DNA of 64,000 bases from Lachnospiraceae bacterium (GCA_017624235.1 JAGANL010000034.1:41218-105217); one strand, 5' to 3'. Counted from the stretch's first letter, positions 1-9,387 are shown. Numbers and translations are program-made. Notes: a model not told the origin generated them from the letters alone.

Positions 1-1292
1 TTTCCGAGATCCTTGGCTGCAATCCCTTTGCCGTTATCCTCGATCTCAACCCGTATGGAATCCACTTCATCCAAAATACGGATATCAATGATGCCCGGTT
101 TTTTATCCATATATTTTACACTGTTTCCGATAATGTTGTTCATGACCCGTTTCAACTGCTCCGGGTCTGCAATAATACGGGTATCCGGTGATACCAGATT
201 GGAATAATTGAGCTTGATATTCTTGGATTCCAGATCCAAGCCCACCTCCTCCACGCAGTCTCCGAAATATTCCGCTACATTCAGCCGATGGAAATTGTAT
301 GGAATACGATTGGAATCAATTTTGGAATAGATAGTCAGCTCATTGATCAGCCGGTCCATATCATTGGCTTTATTATAAATGGTACGGATGTATTTATCCA
401 TCTTTTCCGGCGTATCGGCTACTCCGTCCATAATACCTTCCACATACCCCTTAATCGCTGTAATCGGTGTTTTCAGGTCGTGGGAAATATTGCTGATCAA
501 TTCCCTGTTCTGCTTCTCATTCTGGAATTTTTCTTCTGTAGATTCCTTCAGGCGAAGCCGCATGTCCTCATAATTTTGATAAAGCTGCCCGATTTCTCCG
601 GAGGAACTTCTCGGAATACGGTAATCCAGATTTCCTTCCGCAATCTTCTGCATGGCAATATTGAGTTCTGTAACAGGATTCACTACACCATGATGAATCC
701 ACCGCGTCAGCATTACACTGGTAAATACCAAAATACAACAGATAGCAACCATCATATCAATCAGAAGCGGCTTTGAAATGAGGGAACCAAATCTTGTTAC
801 AATAAACAGGCTGCCTTGCGAACCATCGGAAAAAAGAAAGTCAACCTGCTTTACCAGCTTGCGCATATCATTGATATAGTAGCCGCTGTCCTTGTTCGGG
901 CTGATAAAACCATATGCCGGAAGCTTGGGAAAAATCTTTTCGCAGGCTACTTCATTTCCCGTAAAATAAATGCTCTGATCTTTTCTTACTATAATATAAG
1001 AAGCTTCTCTCTCCGCCTGCTCATTGACCTGCTCCAGATAACCGATGTCCTGCAGCCGTTCGGGATCCTGCTTGCTCTGCATACAGATGTCCTGATAAAT
1101 ATCATTGGTTCGCATACCAATCTCTTCAATCGTACCGGACATCATCGTATAATCAAAATCATCCATTCCGTACATCATCTGATCAGTACGCATCAGATAA
1201 TAGCCGATTCCCATAAAGGACAGCATCGTTAAAATCATCGGAAGAACTGTTATCGTAATTCCTGTAATCAGAAGTCTTGTCTTTAGTTTCAT
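1..1292 (-). CDS. Sensor histidine kinase, C-terminus cut by window edge
   Basis: Membrane sensor kinase of a two-component system; the partner regulator would lie beyond base 1. The frame opens with ATG at 1292 and stays open to the window edge (430 codons). Residues about 6-28 and 172-195 are membrane segments enclosing an extracytoplasmic sensor region. A HAMP-like linker follows, then the H box ISHDLKTP with the phosphoacceptor near His271, and the start of the ATPase domain with the N box at 'VEIEDNGKGI'. The rest of the ATPase domain is missing. The ligand cannot be told from the sequence. The start is preceded by an AGAGAG purine run. Confidence 0.93.
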   Translation of the reverse strand, partial: MKLKTRLLITGITITVLPMILTMLSFMGIGYYLMRTDQMMYGMDDFDYTMMSGTIEEIGMRTNDIYQDICMQSKQDPERLQDIGYLEQVNEQAEREASYIIVRKDQSIYFTGNEVACEKIFPKLPAYGFISPNKDSGYYINDMRKLVKQVDFLFSDGSQGSLFIVTRFGSLISKPLLIDMMVAICCILVFTSVMLTRWIHHGVVNPVTELNIAMQKIAEGNLDYRIPRSSSGEIGQLYQNYEDMRLRLKESTEEKFQNEKQNRELISNISHDLKTPITAIKGYVEGIMDGVADTPEKMDKYIRTIYNKANDMDRLINELTIYSKIDSNRIPYNFHRLNVAEYFGDCVEEVGLDLESKNIKLNYSNLVSPDTRIIADPEQLKRVMNNIIGNSVKYMDKKPGIIDIRILDEVDSIRVEIEDNGKGIAAKDLG

Positions 1293-1434
1293 AAATCATG
1301 CTCTCTCTTTCCTGTACATAGGAATAGTCTTTTGTTCCTATTATATCACTGTTCCGGTATTTTTTAATATGACATTTGCAAGAAGATTCTAAAAAAAGTA
1401 TAAACAATGTTGAATTTTTAAAAAAGTATTGACT

Positions 1435-1462
1435 TTGACGCCAAAAAGTATTACTCTAATAT
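1435..1462 (+). promoter_or_regulatory. Sigma-A promoter of the perR operon
   Basis: TTGACG at 1435-1440, 16-bp spacer, TAATAT at 1457-1462. Transcription would start near 1469, inside the palindrome that follows. Confidence 0.7.
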
Positions 1463-1477
1463 CAGTAATCATTACTG
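1463..1477. promoter_or_regulatory. PerR/Fur-type operator, perfect 7-1-7 palindrome
   Basis: CAGTAAT-C-ATTACTG is a perfect inverted repeat with the 7-1-7 geometry of PerR and Fur boxes. It covers the predicted transcription start of the perR operon, so binding would block initiation. This suggests autoregulation; the match to the PerR consensus is in geometry and AT-rich centre, not in every base. Confidence 0.7.
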
Positions 1478-1499
1478 TTTATTCTATACAGGAGGATTT

Positions 1500-1895
1500 A
1501 TGGCAGCATTAAAATACAGCAGACAACGGGAGGCAATCAAGGAATTTCTCTTATCGAGAAAGGATCATCCGACAGCCGATATGGTATATACCAGTTTGAG
1601 AGAAGAATATCCCAATCTCAGCCTTGGAACCGTATACCGTAATCTTTCTCTTTTGGCTGATCGCGGCGAAATCCTGCGTCTGCGGGTCGGAGATGGTACC
1701 GATCATTTTGACGCCGATGTATCTCCTCATTATCATTTTATTTGTACCGGATGCGGCAGTGTGATTGATCTGGAAATGGAAAATATCGATCAGATCGAGG
1801 ATATTGCAGGCGTAAACTTTAACGGACAGATTTACGGCCATGTTACCTATTTTTACGGGAAATGTGGAGCCTGCTGCAAACGTGAATTGTCCTGA
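1500..1895 (+). CDS. perR: Fur-family regulator, PerR-like
   Basis: Metal-dependent peroxide-sensing repressor by family and context. The 131-residue length is normal for PerR. The winged-helix recognition region is around residues 38-52 ([13 protein letters not shown]). A regulatory metal region has D71, D73, H77 and H79. Two CxxC pairs (C82/C85 and C122/C125) form the structural zinc site. GGAGG lies just upstream of the ATG. It heads an operon with reverse rubrerythrin and rubredoxin, the usual anaerobe peroxide defence set, and a 7-1-7 operator overlaps its promoter. Fur or Zur function is less likely given this context, but residues alone do not fully separate them. Confidence 0.9.
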   Translation: MAALKYSRQREAIKEFLLSRKDHPTADMVYTSLREEYPNLSLGTVYRNLSLLADRGEILRLRVGDGTDHFDADVSPHYHFICTGCGSVIDLEMENIDQIEDIAGVNFNGQIYGHVTYFYGKCGACCKRELS

Positions 1896-1945
1896 AAGTA
1901 AAAAAATTTATAACAAATATATTTAAAGTAAAGGAGAACAAGATT

Positions 1946-2485
1946 ATGAAATTTGTATGTCAGGTATGTGGTTACGTTCATGAAGGAGATGCAGCACCGG
2001 AGAAGTGTCCGGTTTGTAACGCTCCGGCTGAAAAATTCACCGCTCAGGGCGAGGAAAAGGTATGGGCTGCAGAGCATGTGGTAGGTGTTGCACAGGGAGT
2101 AAGCCAGGATATTCTGGATGATTTACGCGCTAACTTCAATGGCGAGTGCACCGAAGTCGGTATGTACCTTGCTATGGCAAGAGTTGCACATAGAGAAGGT
2201 TATCCGGAAATCGGTTTATACTGGGAAAAAGCTGCTTACGAAGAGGCAGAGCATGCTGCAAAATTTGCAGAGCTGCTTGGTGAAGTTGTAACAGATTCCA
2301 CAAAGAAGAACCTTGAAATGAGAGTAGAAGCTGAAAACGGCGCTACAGCAGGTAAATTTGACCTTGCAAAACGTGCGAAGGCTGCTAATCTGGATGCGAT
2401 TCATGATACAGTTCATGAGATGGCTCGTGATGAGGCCAGACACGGCAAAGCATTTGAAGGCTTATTAAAGAGATACTTTGGTTAA
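1946..2485 (+). CDS. Reverse rubrerythrin
   Basis: Non-haem di-iron peroxidase that reduces hydrogen peroxide to water in anaerobes. The rubredoxin domain is at the N-terminus (C5, C8, C21, C24) and the ferritin-like di-iron domain follows (about 45-179), the opposite order to classical rubrerythrin. Carboxylate/histidine ligands are visible in the segments around '[10 protein letters not shown]', 'EEAEHAAKF' and 'DEARHGKAF'. An AAGGAGAA site precedes the ATG. It is followed by its likely electron donor, rubredoxin, and preceded by perR. Oxygen reduction is also reported for this family. Confidence 0.95.
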   Translation: MKFVCQVCGYVHEGDAAPEKCPVCNAPAEKFTAQGEEKVWAAEHVVGVAQGVSQDILDDLRANFNGECTEVGMYLAMARVAHREGYPEIGLYWEKAAYEEAEHAAKFAELLGEVVTDSTKKNLEMRVEAENGATAGKFDLAKRAKAANLDAIHDTVHEMARDEARHGKAFEGLLKRYFG

Positions 2486-2522
2486 GAAATAACCATTTAC
2501 AAAAGATAAGGAGGTCTTATTT

Positions 2523-2696
2523 ATGGACAAATATTTTTGTAATCCCTGCGGTTATACGTATGATCCGGAGAAAGGTGACCCTGAGCATGGTATTGCACCG
2601 GGAACTGCCTTTGAGGATATCCCGGATGATTGGGTTTGTCCGATGTGCGGTGTAAGCAAGAGTATGTTCCAGCGCTGCATTGATAATTACAACTAA
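2523..2696 (+). CDS. Rubredoxin
   Basis: A 57-residue one-iron electron carrier. The Fe(Cys)4 site is formed by C6/C9 (CNPCG) and C39/C42 (CPMCG), with the typical aromatic residues between. AAGGAGGT precedes the start. As the third gene of the perR operon it probably passes electrons to the rubrerythrin. A strong terminator follows. Confidence 0.96.
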   Translation: MDKYFCNPCGYTYDPEKGDPEHGIAPGTAFEDIPDDWVCPMCGVSKSMFQRCIDNYN

Positions 2697-2714
2697 ATAG
2701 ACAGAAAACATGAG

Positions 2715-2750
2715 GAGGACGGACAAAAAGGTCTGTCCTCTTTTTATTTT
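2715..2750 (+). terminator. Intrinsic terminator of the perR operon
   Basis: Ten-base stem GAGGACGGAC / GTCTGTCCTC with one mismatch, loop AAAAAG, then a T run. Confidence 0.9.
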
Positions 2751-2799
2751 ACCGCTTGTAAATTTCTGAAAATTTGTAGCTTTTTCTCATAACTTGCAG

Positions 2800-2805
2800 T
2801 ATAAT
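2800..2805 (+). promoter_or_regulatory. -10 box of fucO
   Basis: TATAAT 48 bases before the start codon. The -35 is not clear (TTGTAG lies at 20-bp spacing). Confidence 0.45.
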
Positions 2806-2852
2806 AGCAACCAAAGGAGTCTATTGTAAATAAAAGTAAAGGAGAGTACACT

Positions 2853-4001
2853 ATGGCAAACAGATTTATTTTGAACGAGACTTCCTATCATGGAGCAGGT
2901 GCAATTCAGGAAATTGCAACGGAAGCAGCAGGCAGAGGCTTTCAAAAGGCATTTGTATGTTCCGATCCTGACCTCATCAAATTCGGAGTAACCAAAAAGG
3001 TTTTGGATGTACTGGATAAGGCCGGACTTGTTTACGAGGTATATTCCAATATCAAACCAAACCCAACGATTGAGAATGTACAGACCGGTGTTGCCGCGTT
3101 CAAGGCATCCGGCGCAGATTATATTGTAGCAATCGGTGGAGGCTCCTCTATGGATACGGCAAAGGCAATCGGTATCATCATTGCCAATCCTGATTTTGCA
3201 GATGTAGTCAGCTTAGAGGGTGTTGCACCTACCAAGAATAAATCCGTGCCGATCTTTGCAGTACCAACTACCGCCGGAACTGCTGCAGAGGTAACGATCA
3301 ATTATGTCATTACCGATGCCGAAAAGAACCGTAAGATGGTATGCGTGGATCCGAAGGATATTCCGATTGTAGCATTTGTGGATCCGGAAATGATGTCCTC
3401 CATGCCGAAGGGACTGACCGCCGCAACCGGTATGGACGCTTTGACACATGCAATCGAAGGATACATTACCGCAGGCGCATGGGAGCTTTCAGATATGTTC
3501 CATTTGAAGGCAATCGAAATCATTTCCCGTTCCCTGAGAGGCGCTGTTGATAACACACCGGAAGGAAGAGAGGATATGGCACTCGGACAGTACATAGCAG
3601 GTATGGGCTTCTCGAATGTAGGTCTTGGTATTGTACATTCCATGGCACATCCGCTGGGTGCATTGTACGACACTCCTCATGGAATTGCCAATGCTATCAT
3701 TCTTCCTACCGTTATGGAATATAATGCCGAAGCAACCGGCGAGAAATATCGTGAAATTGCAAGAGCCATGGGCATAGCCGGAGTTGACGCAATGTCTCAG
3801 GAGGAATACAGAAAGGCTGCTATTGATGCGGTAAGACAGCTCTCTATAGATGTCGGAATCCCTCAGGATTTGAAGGAAATCGTAAAGGAAGAGGATATCC
3901 CATTCCTTGCACAGTCTGCATACGATGACGCCTGCAGACCGGGCAATCCAAAGGAAACCAGTGTAGAAGATATTACTGCACTTTATAAGAGCCTGCTGTA
4001 A
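2853..4001 (+). CDS. fucO: Lactaldehyde reductase (iron alcohol dehydrogenase, FucO type)
   Basis: Group III iron-dependent NAD(P) alcohol dehydrogenase that interconverts lactaldehyde and 1,2-propanediol in fucose and rhamnose fermentation. The 382-residue length matches FucO. The nucleotide-binding motif GGGSSMDTAKA is near residues 94-104. Metal ligands are in 'GMDALTHAIEGY' and in the long histidine segment 'VHSMAHPLGALYDTPHG'. It is a single gene between two terminators, with no fucose or rhamnose catabolic genes beside it, so the physiological substrate may be another short aldehyde or diol. Confidence 0.92.
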   Translation: MANRFILNETSYHGAGAIQEIATEAAGRGFQKAFVCSDPDLIKFGVTKKVLDVLDKAGLVYEVYSNIKPNPTIENVQTGVAAFKASGADYIVAIGGGSSMDTAKAIGIIIANPDFADVVSLEGVAPTKNKSVPIFAVPTTAGTAAEVTINYVITDAEKNRKMVCVDPKDIPIVAFVDPEMMSSMPKGLTAATGMDALTHAIEGYITAGAWELSDMFHLKAIEIISRSLRGAVDNTPEGREDMALGQYIAGMGFSNVGLGIVHSMAHPLGALYDTPHGIANAIILPTVMEYNAEATGEKYREIARAMGIAGVDAMSQEEYRKAAIDAVRQLSIDVGIPQDLKEIVKEEDIPFLAQSAYDDACRPGNPKETSVEDITALYKSLL

Positions 4002-4010
4002 GCAGATTTT

Positions 4011-4044
4011 AAGGGATGATGGAGCGTTCCATCATCCCTTTTCT
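4011..4044 (+). terminator. Strong terminator between fucO and pdxT
   Basis: Perfect 13-bp stem AAGGGATGATGGA / TCCATCATCCCTT with loop GCGT, followed by TTTTC. It lies between convergent genes and can serve both strands, though the T run is better on the plus strand. Confidence 0.92.
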
Positions 4045-4060
4045 CTTCCTTTTTGACAAA

Positions 4061-4627
4061 TTACATATTCAAAAAATACTGATGTACCTCCAAAGAATCC
4101 GCGAGTTCCGGATGGAAGGCTGTAACAAGCTGGTTTCCCTGCCTTGCCGCAACAATCTTGCCATCCACTTCTGCTAACACCTCTGCTTCTCCCCAGACCC
4201 TGTCAATATAAGGTGCACGAATAAACGTCATCGGAACCGTCCCGATTCCCTGAAACTCCGCCTCTGTATAAAAGCTTCCAAGCTGTCTGCCATAAGCATT
4301 TCTCTTTGCACGAATCTGCATCGTTCCAAGGTGCGCATCTCCATCCTCTACCTGCTCTGCTAAAAGAATCAGCCCGGCACAGGTGCCGAACACCGGCATT
4401 CCTTCCAAAATCCTCTGCCGGATCGGCTCCAGCATTTCGCAGTCCTTCAGAAGCTTTCCCATTACCGTGCTTTCTCCACCGGGAAGAATCAAACGGTCAA
4501 AATGCCGGTCCAGATCCTTCTTCTGCCGTATTTCAAAATGCTCTGCGCCAAGCCGGTCCAGCATAGCTCCATGCTCTGCAAAAGCGCCCTGCAGCGCCAA
4601 AACCGCCACTGTCATCATACTGCCCAC
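4061..4627 (-). CDS. pdxT: Pyridoxal 5'-phosphate synthase glutaminase subunit
   Basis: Class I glutamine amidotransferase that feeds ammonia to PdxS for ribose-phosphate-dependent PLP synthesis. The nucleophile is in GTCAG (about Cys82) and the His/Glu pair is in FHPE near the end. The GTG at 4627 is chosen because GAGAGGA lies 9 bases upstream, inside the end of pdxS. ATG codons at 4618 and 4615 are alternatives. It starts 3 bases after the pdxS stop, so the two are translated together. Confidence 0.95.
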   Translation of the reverse strand: MGSMMTVAVLALQGAFAEHGAMLDRLGAEHFEIRQKKDLDRHFDRLILPGGESTVMGKLLKDCEMLEPIRQRILEGMPVFGTCAGLILLAEQVEDGDAHLGTMQIRAKRNAYGRQLGSFYTEAEFQGIGTVPMTFIRAPYIDRVWGEAEVLAEVDGKIVAARQGNQLVTAFHPELADSLEVHQYFLNM

Positions 4628-4630
4628 ACT

Positions 4631-5506
4631 TTATTTTCCTCTCTCTGCCATCAGCAGTTCAATTTCCTGCTCATTGATGCCGACCATGGCTTCACCGAGA
4701 TCGGTAGACAGCTCTGCAATCAGCTTTGCATCCTGATAATTGGTCACTGCCTTCACAATCGCTGCTGCACGCTTTGCGGGATCTCCCGATTTAAAGATAC
4801 CGGAGCCGACAAATACACCTTCTGCACCAAGCTGCATCATCAGTGCCGCATCCGCCGGAGTTGCCACACCACCTGCTGCAAAATTCACAACCGGAAGCTT
4901 TCCGTTCTCATGTACATAAGCCAGTAGATCCACCGGAACCTGCAGCTTCTTGGCAGCCTCATATAATTCATCCTCTCTCAGATTCTGCACTCTGCGAATC
5001 TCAGAATTCATGGCACGCATATGGCGTACTGCCTGCACCACATCACCGGTTCCCGGCTCTCCCTTTGTCCGGATCATGGAAGCGCCCTCGGCAATTCTTC
5101 TGAGAGCCTCGCCCAGATCCCGCGCACCGCAGACAAACGGTACCTTAAACTGTTTTTTATCTATATGATAAACATCATCTGCCGGAGATAAAACTTCGCT
5201 TTCATCAATGTAATCGATTTCAATCGCTTCCAGAATCTGAGCCTCTACAAAATGACCAATCCGGCATTTTGCCATAACCGGAATGGACACAGCGTCCTGA
5301 ATACCCTTGATCATTTTCGGATCGCTCATACGGGATACACCCCCTGCTGCACGGATATCCGCCGGGATTCTCTCCAGCGCCATGACTGCACAGGCGCCTG
5401 CTGCCTCAGCAATTTTAGCCTGCTCAGGTGTCGTAACATCCATGATGACACCGCCCTTTAACATCTGGGCAAGGTTTTTATTTAACTCATATCTTTCATT
5501 TCCCAT
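4631..5506 (-). CDS. pdxS: Pyridoxal 5'-phosphate synthase synthase subunit
   Basis: Builds PLP from ribose 5-phosphate, glyceraldehyde 3-phosphate and ammonia from PdxT. The 291-residue (beta/alpha)8 protein keeps the catalytic lysine contexts 'MAKCRIGH' and '[11 protein letters not shown]' and the phosphate-binding '[17 protein letters not shown]'. First gene of the pdxST pair. Its upstream region carries repeated AAACTGG half-sites next to a -10 with a weak -35, which suggests an activator. Confidence 0.98.
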   Translation of the reverse strand: MGNERYELNKNLAQMLKGGVIMDVTTPEQAKIAEAAGACAVMALERIPADIRAAGGVSRMSDPKMIKGIQDAVSIPVMAKCRIGHFVEAQILEAIEIDYIDESEVLSPADDVYHIDKKQFKVPFVCGARDLGEALRRIAEGASMIRTKGEPGTGDVVQAVRHMRAMNSEIRRVQNLREDELYEAAKKLQVPVDLLAYVHENGKLPVVNFAAGGVATPADAALMMQLGAEGVFVGSGIFKSGDPAKRAAAIVKAVTNYQDAKLIAELSTDLGEAMVGINEQEIELLMAERGK

Positions 5507-5545
5507 CTCTTTATTCCTACCTCTCTAGTATGTTTTATAGGTGCT

Positions 5546-5607
5546 ATTATACCGGAATCTGGTATTTTTAAAATATCCAGTTTCTTAATTTCTAACCATA
5601 CCAGTTT
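5546..5607 (-). promoter_or_regulatory. pdxST promoter with direct and inverted repeats
   Basis: Read on the minus strand: -10 TATAAT at 5551-5546 with a poor -35 (ATTTTA). Upstream are two direct half-sites, AAACTGGTAT (5607-5598) and AAACTGGATAT (5583-5573), and an inverted half-site ATACCAG (5565-5559). MocR-family PdxR activators of pdxST are known to use direct plus inverted repeats, so this is a plausible PdxR site. No pdxR gene is in the window. Confidence 0.55.
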
Positions 5608-5643
5608 AGGATTAAAATGCCGTCTGCACCCTCCTGAAAACAA

Positions 5644-6402
5644 TCATATATAATATTCCGCACCCTGGCTAATCATCATCCGTCTGAAAAATTCTTTTGC
5701 CCGATTGCTGGTAGGATGATTAAATACCTGCTCCGGCGTTCCGTCCTCGATAACGGCTCCGCCATCCAGCATAATAATCCGGTTGGATATCCTTCGGATA
5801 AACTCCATTTCATGAGAAACGATAATCATCGTATTCCCCTCATCCACCGCTTTTTTGATCGTTTCCAGCACCTCGCCTACCAATTCCGGATCCAGCGCGG
5901 AAGTAGGCTCATCAAAAAGAAGCAGTTCCGGCTGCATTGCCAGAGCACGGGCAATGGCAACTCTCTGCTGCTGTCCGCCCGACAATTGTGAAGGATAGTA
6001 GTCCATCCGGTCTGCCAGCCCCACCTTGGCAAGCTCCTCCCGGGCAATCCCTGCTGCCTCTTCCTTCGGAAGCTTTCTTACGATGACCAGTCCTTCCATG
6101 ACATTCTCCAGAGCAGTCTTTCGATGGAAGAGTCCAAAATTCTGAAATACCATTGCCGTCTTCTGACGCAGGCGAATACAATCCCTGGAGGAATGATGAC
6201 GGGCATCTACCGTCACATCCCCCACTGTAATGCTTCCCTCCTCCGGCTTTTCCAAATAATTCATGCAGCGAAGAAGCGTAGATTTTCCTGTACCGGAAGA
6301 GCCAATGACTCCCAATACATCCCCTTTCTGAATAGTCAGATTCAGATGGTCCAGAACCACATTCTGTCCAAAACGTTTGCTCAGATTCTTAATCTCTATC
6401 AT
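5644..6402 (-). CDS. Polar amino acid ABC transporter, ATP-binding protein
   Basis: Energises import of an amino acid or derivative. Walker [10 protein letters not shown], signature LSGGQQQR and Walker [15 protein letters not shown] are intact in 252 residues. The start at 6402 is chosen because its ATG overlaps the permease stop (ATGA) and follows GGGAGG by 10 bases. An upstream in-frame start at 6429 lies inside the permease and has no ribosome site. Last gene of the amidohydrolase-binding protein-permease-ATPase operon. Confidence 0.95.
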   Translation of the reverse strand: MIEIKNLSKRFGQNVVLDHLNLTIQKGDVLGVIGSSGTGKSTLLRCMNYLEKPEEGSITVGDVTVDARHHSSRDCIRLRQKTAMVFQNFGLFHRKTALENVMEGLVIVRKLPKEEAAGIAREELAKVGLADRMDYYPSQLSGGQQQRVAIARALAMQPELLLFDEPTSALDPELVGEVLETIKKAVDEGNTMIIVSHEMEFIRRISNRIIMLDGGAVIEDGTPEQVFNHPTSNRAKEFFRRMMISQGAEYYI

Positions 6403-7112
6403 GTATGACTGCCTCCCGGAATCTTCCATTTTTCCTCCAGCCAGTGTCCTCCCCTTTCAATGACAATGGTACATACCCAATAAATCAGAGCCAGTGTAAC
6501 ATAAGCTTCAAAATACCGGTAGCTTCGTCCTGCCAGAATCTTACCCTTCGCTGTAATGTCAATAACCTCACAGGTAAAGGCAAGAGAGGTGCTCTTCATC
6601 AGTGAAATCAAAGAGTTTACCAGAGTAGGTAAAGCAACCGTAAAGGCTTCGGGAATAATGACGCGTACCAAAACCTGCCATCCATTCATGCCGAGAGACT
6701 TAGCCGCCTCTCTCTGGCTTTTATCAATAGAACCAAAAGCCGCACGAATCACTTCCGAATTATACGCCGCCTCATTTATGGTAAAACATGCGATTACATA
6801 TACCATCGCAGGAATATCATAGATGTCAAAATCCCATTCCAAAAAATAATTGAGATATTTGATCAGAATCGGAATACCATAAAAGGATAAGTATAATTGA
6901 ATTACCATTGGTGTCCCGCGAATGAGAGATACTAAAAAAATCTCTATCTGGTATAATACCGGAATCTTTTTCATCTTGATCAATGCAAATGCCAATGCCA
7001 AAGATACCCCCAGGATAAACGAACAGATGGTGATTTCCATGGTAATCGGAAAATTTGACATAATCTGCGGAAAATATTCTTTTATGTAAGAAACATTAAA
7101 TAAATCAGGCAT
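6399..7112 (-). CDS. Polar amino acid ABC transporter, permease
   Basis: Single membrane subunit (237 residues) with about five membrane segments and the EAA loop 'REAAKSLGMNGWQVLVRV' that docks on the ATPase. 'LIRGTPMVIQLYLSFYG' is the family hallmark. It resembles cystine/sulfur amino acid permeases (TcyB/YxeN group), but the substrate is not fixed by sequence. Overlaps the ATPase start by 4 bases. Confidence 0.94.
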   Translation of the reverse strand: MPDLFNVSYIKEYFPQIMSNFPITMEITICSFILGVSLALAFALIKMKKIPVLYQIEIFLVSLIRGTPMVIQLYLSFYGIPILIKYLNYFLEWDFDIYDIPAMVYVIACFTINEAAYNSEVIRAAFGSIDKSQREAAKSLGMNGWQVLVRVIIPEAFTVALPTLVNSLISLMKSTSLAFTCEVIDITAKGKILAGRSYRYFEAYVTLALIYWVCTIVIERGGHWLEEKWKIPGGSHT

Positions 7113-7139
7113 ATTTTCTTCCTTCCGCCGCTCTTTCCG

Positions 7140-7961
7140 TCAATCCGGAACATATTCTGTACTTCCAAAATATTTTTCTGCCAGCTGATCCAGCGTACCA
7201 TCCTTTTTCAGTGCCGCCAGTGCTTCATTAATCCTTGCAGCCAGCTTCTGCCCTTCCTCGGTCCTGGACAGCATAATATAAGTAAGCTCCGTGTCCACTC
7301 CATTATTGAAAAGCGCCTTTTCCTCCTCCGTCAGCTCAAAGGTACGCAGATTGTAATGAAATTCTTCATTATACTTCTCATAGGTCAGCCGGTTCAAATA
7401 CATAAAATCATACTTTCCGTCATTCAGCTCCTGAAGCAGCACCGAATAGTCTGCATCGGAATAATTGATTTTGATGTCTGCATCTGTCCTCTGACTGTAA
7501 TCCTCCATGCGTTCTCCGCCGACGGTTCCCGTCACTTCGATCGTGGATTTTCCGTTCAGATCCGCCAGAGAATTGATATCCGTATTGTCACCCGGTACAA
7601 TTACGATAGAAAAGTCATCCAGATACGGATCTGAAAAGGTATACTTTTCTGCCCGTTCCTCTGTATATTTCAGGCAGTTAATGCCTACATCATATCTGCC
7701 GGAATCGATGCCTGCCAAAATGGAAGGAAATTCCGTTACTGTCAACTCCATGTCATATTCCGGGAGATAATCAAACACTGCCTTAATGACATCTATGTCA
7801 TATCCTGTGACTTCTCCGTTATCATCCAGATAGGAATATGGCTTTGGCATTGCCGCATTGGCTACCTTGATCGTTTCTGTTCCCTCTTTTTTTCCGCAGC
7901 CTGCGACCATACCAATCGCTAAAATAGTCAATATCACTGCTGCAATTTTTTTCTTTCTCAT
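7140..7961 (-). CDS. Amino acid-binding lipoprotein of ABC transporter
   Basis: Solute-binding protein family 3 (273 residues). Signal peptide with lipobox MVAGC, cleaved before Cys22, so it is tethered to the outer face of the membrane. The ligand region has the family pattern 'PYSYLDDNGEVTGYDIDVIKAV'. It sits between the M20 hydrolase and the permease. That order resembles B. subtilis yxeMNOP, where an amino acid transporter is paired with an M20 deacylase, so an N-acylated or sulfur-containing amino acid is a reasonable guess. Confidence 0.93.
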   Translation of the reverse strand: MRKKKIAAVILTILAIGMVAGCGKKEGTETIKVANAAMPKPYSYLDDNGEVTGYDIDVIKAVFDYLPEYDMELTVTEFPSILAGIDSGRYDVGINCLKYTEERAEKYTFSDPYLDDFSIVIVPGDNTDINSLADLNGKSTIEVTGTVGGERMEDYSQRTDADIKINYSDADYSVLLQELNDGKYDFMYLNRLTYEKYNEEFHYNLRTFELTEEEKALFNNGVDTELTYIMLSRTEEGQKLAARINEALAALKKDGTLDQLAEKYFGSTEYVPD

Positions 7962-7972
7962 AATGCTCCTCC

Positions 7973-9298
7973 TTATGACTCCTGGTTATATTGTTTCATG
8001 GAATCAAACTGATCCATAAAATCCGTATATTCTTTTCTCGACGAAAAATAGGGATGATAATTTTCCTTCAGTTCCCGCCCCCGTCCGGCCTGATCCTTTA
8101 ACAAACGATACGCTGTAATGGCAAAAATCTTAGCTGTTTCGATATAGGCCTCTTCCTCGTCAACAACATCAAAATCCGCCTGATGCACATTTCCCCGGAT
8201 TCCTCCTGTCCGGAAGGTATATACCGGCATCAGATGCTGTACATCTCCTACATCGGTAGAACCTCCGCTGTGTCCTGACAGGATATGTATCTCCCTTCCG
8301 GGAGCGGCTGCCTTTGCCGCATATTCAAATTCCTCCAACGGTTCTACCGGAAGCATAGGAAGATATCCCGGCAGAGTCTTAATTTCTAACTCTGCACCGA
8401 CCGCTACAGCACCCGCGTAAAAGGAACGATCCACCTTTTTCGAGGCATCCTGTATCGCTTCAATGTTCTTAGCACGTACCAGAGTCTCCAAAACCGCTTC
8501 ATCCGGCACTACATTGACAAGATCTCCTCCCTTTGTCATAATCGGATGTACCCTGACCGCATCCTCATCCCGAAAGGTTTCCCGATTCAGTCCCAAAGCC
8601 TGAAGACCAAGAGAAGCCGCCGAGAGCGCATTGATTCCCTTTTCCGGCATCCCAGCTGCATGTGCTGCCTTTCCTTTATACCGGATCACCTTGGATACGA
8701 ATCCATTGTTACTCCCATTTCCGATACCGATGCCCTCTCCCGGCATACTGTGATGAGCCAGACACAAATCGATGTCATCAAAGGCTCCGATCCTCAGGAG
8801 CTCACATTTTCCACCGCCATATTTTATCCTGCCTTCCTTCCGTAAACGGTCTTTAAACTCAATCTCCCCATATTCCTCTGCCGGAACTGCAAAAAAGATA
8901 AGCTGCCCATCCAGATGCTCTGCAACCTCCGGACAGCTCAAGGCCATGGCAGCTCCCACCACTCCGGCAAGCTGTGCATGATGTCCGCAGCAGTGGGCGG
9001 CCTGATTCTCCGGATTTGCATATTTGTGATTCGGAATACGAAGGGCATCCAGCTCCCCCAGCAGCGCTATGCTGAATGTTTCCTTTTTCTGCGGATTCAA
9101 ATATGCTTTTGCACCGGTAACTGCCAGCTCTTCTTCCACCTTAAGCCCCAGTTTTTTCATCTGAGTGACAAATTTTTCCGAAGTTCTGAATTCCTTATAG
9201 CCAAGCTCTGCATGCGTATAAATGTCCCGCGCAAATGCAAGAATCTCTTCCCGGTTTTTGTCTATCATCTGTATTATCTTCTGTTCTACAGCATCCAT
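7973..9298 (-). CDS. M20-family metal-dependent amidohydrolase
   Basis: Zinc/manganese peptidase-fold enzyme that removes acyl or aminoacyl groups from amino acid derivatives. Metal ligands are in 'AAHCCGHHAQL', 'PAEEYGEIEF' and 'LCLAHHSMPGEG'; the dimerisation domain follows (about residues 190-300). ATG at 9298 is chosen since GGGAG lies 8-9 bases upstream; the longer frame to 9379 has no support. The final 441-residue product resembles AbgB/YxeP-like proteins. First structural gene of the ABC operon, 65 bases downstream of an intrinsic terminator that follows a Cys-rich small ORF, so its expression may depend on readthrough. Confidence 0.9.
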   Translation of the reverse strand: MDAVEQKIIQMIDKNREEILAFARDIYTHAELGYKEFRTSEKFVTQMKKLGLKVEEELAVTGAKAYLNPQKKETFSIALLGELDALRIPNHKYANPENQAAHCCGHHAQLAGVVGAAMALSCPEVAEHLDGQLIFFAVPAEEYGEIEFKDRLRKEGRIKYGGGKCELLRIGAFDDIDLCLAHHSMPGEGIGIGNGSNNGFVSKVIRYKGKAAHAAGMPEKGINALSAASLGLQALGLNRETFRDEDAVRVHPIMTKGGDLVNVVPDEAVLETLVRAKNIEAIQDASKKVDRSFYAGAVAVGAELEIKTLPGYLPMLPVEPLEEFEYAAKAAAPGREIHILSGHSGGSTDVGDVQHLMPVYTFRTGGIRGNVHQADFDVVDEEEAYIETAKIFAITAYRLLKDQAGRGRELKENYHPYFSSRKEYTDFMDQFDSMKQYNQES

Positions 9299-9362
9299 TT
9301 TTCTTCTCCCTGTAACATTGTTTTTTGAACAGCATCGCCTGCAGTTCCATATCACACAGCAT

Positions 9363-9387
9363 AAAAAAAGCAGGCTCACACGCCTGC
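9363..9387 (-). terminator. Attenuator-like terminator before the amidohydrolase operon
   Basis: On the minus strand GCAGGC-GTGTGA-GCCTGC followed by seven T. It lies 21 bases after the stop of the small Cys-rich ORF and 65 bases before the amidohydrolase start. Confidence 0.85.

Noticed and set aside
1183-1407. 74-codon minus-strand frame before the sensor kinase
   Set aside because: Overlaps the kinase N-terminus in another frame and has no recognisable features.
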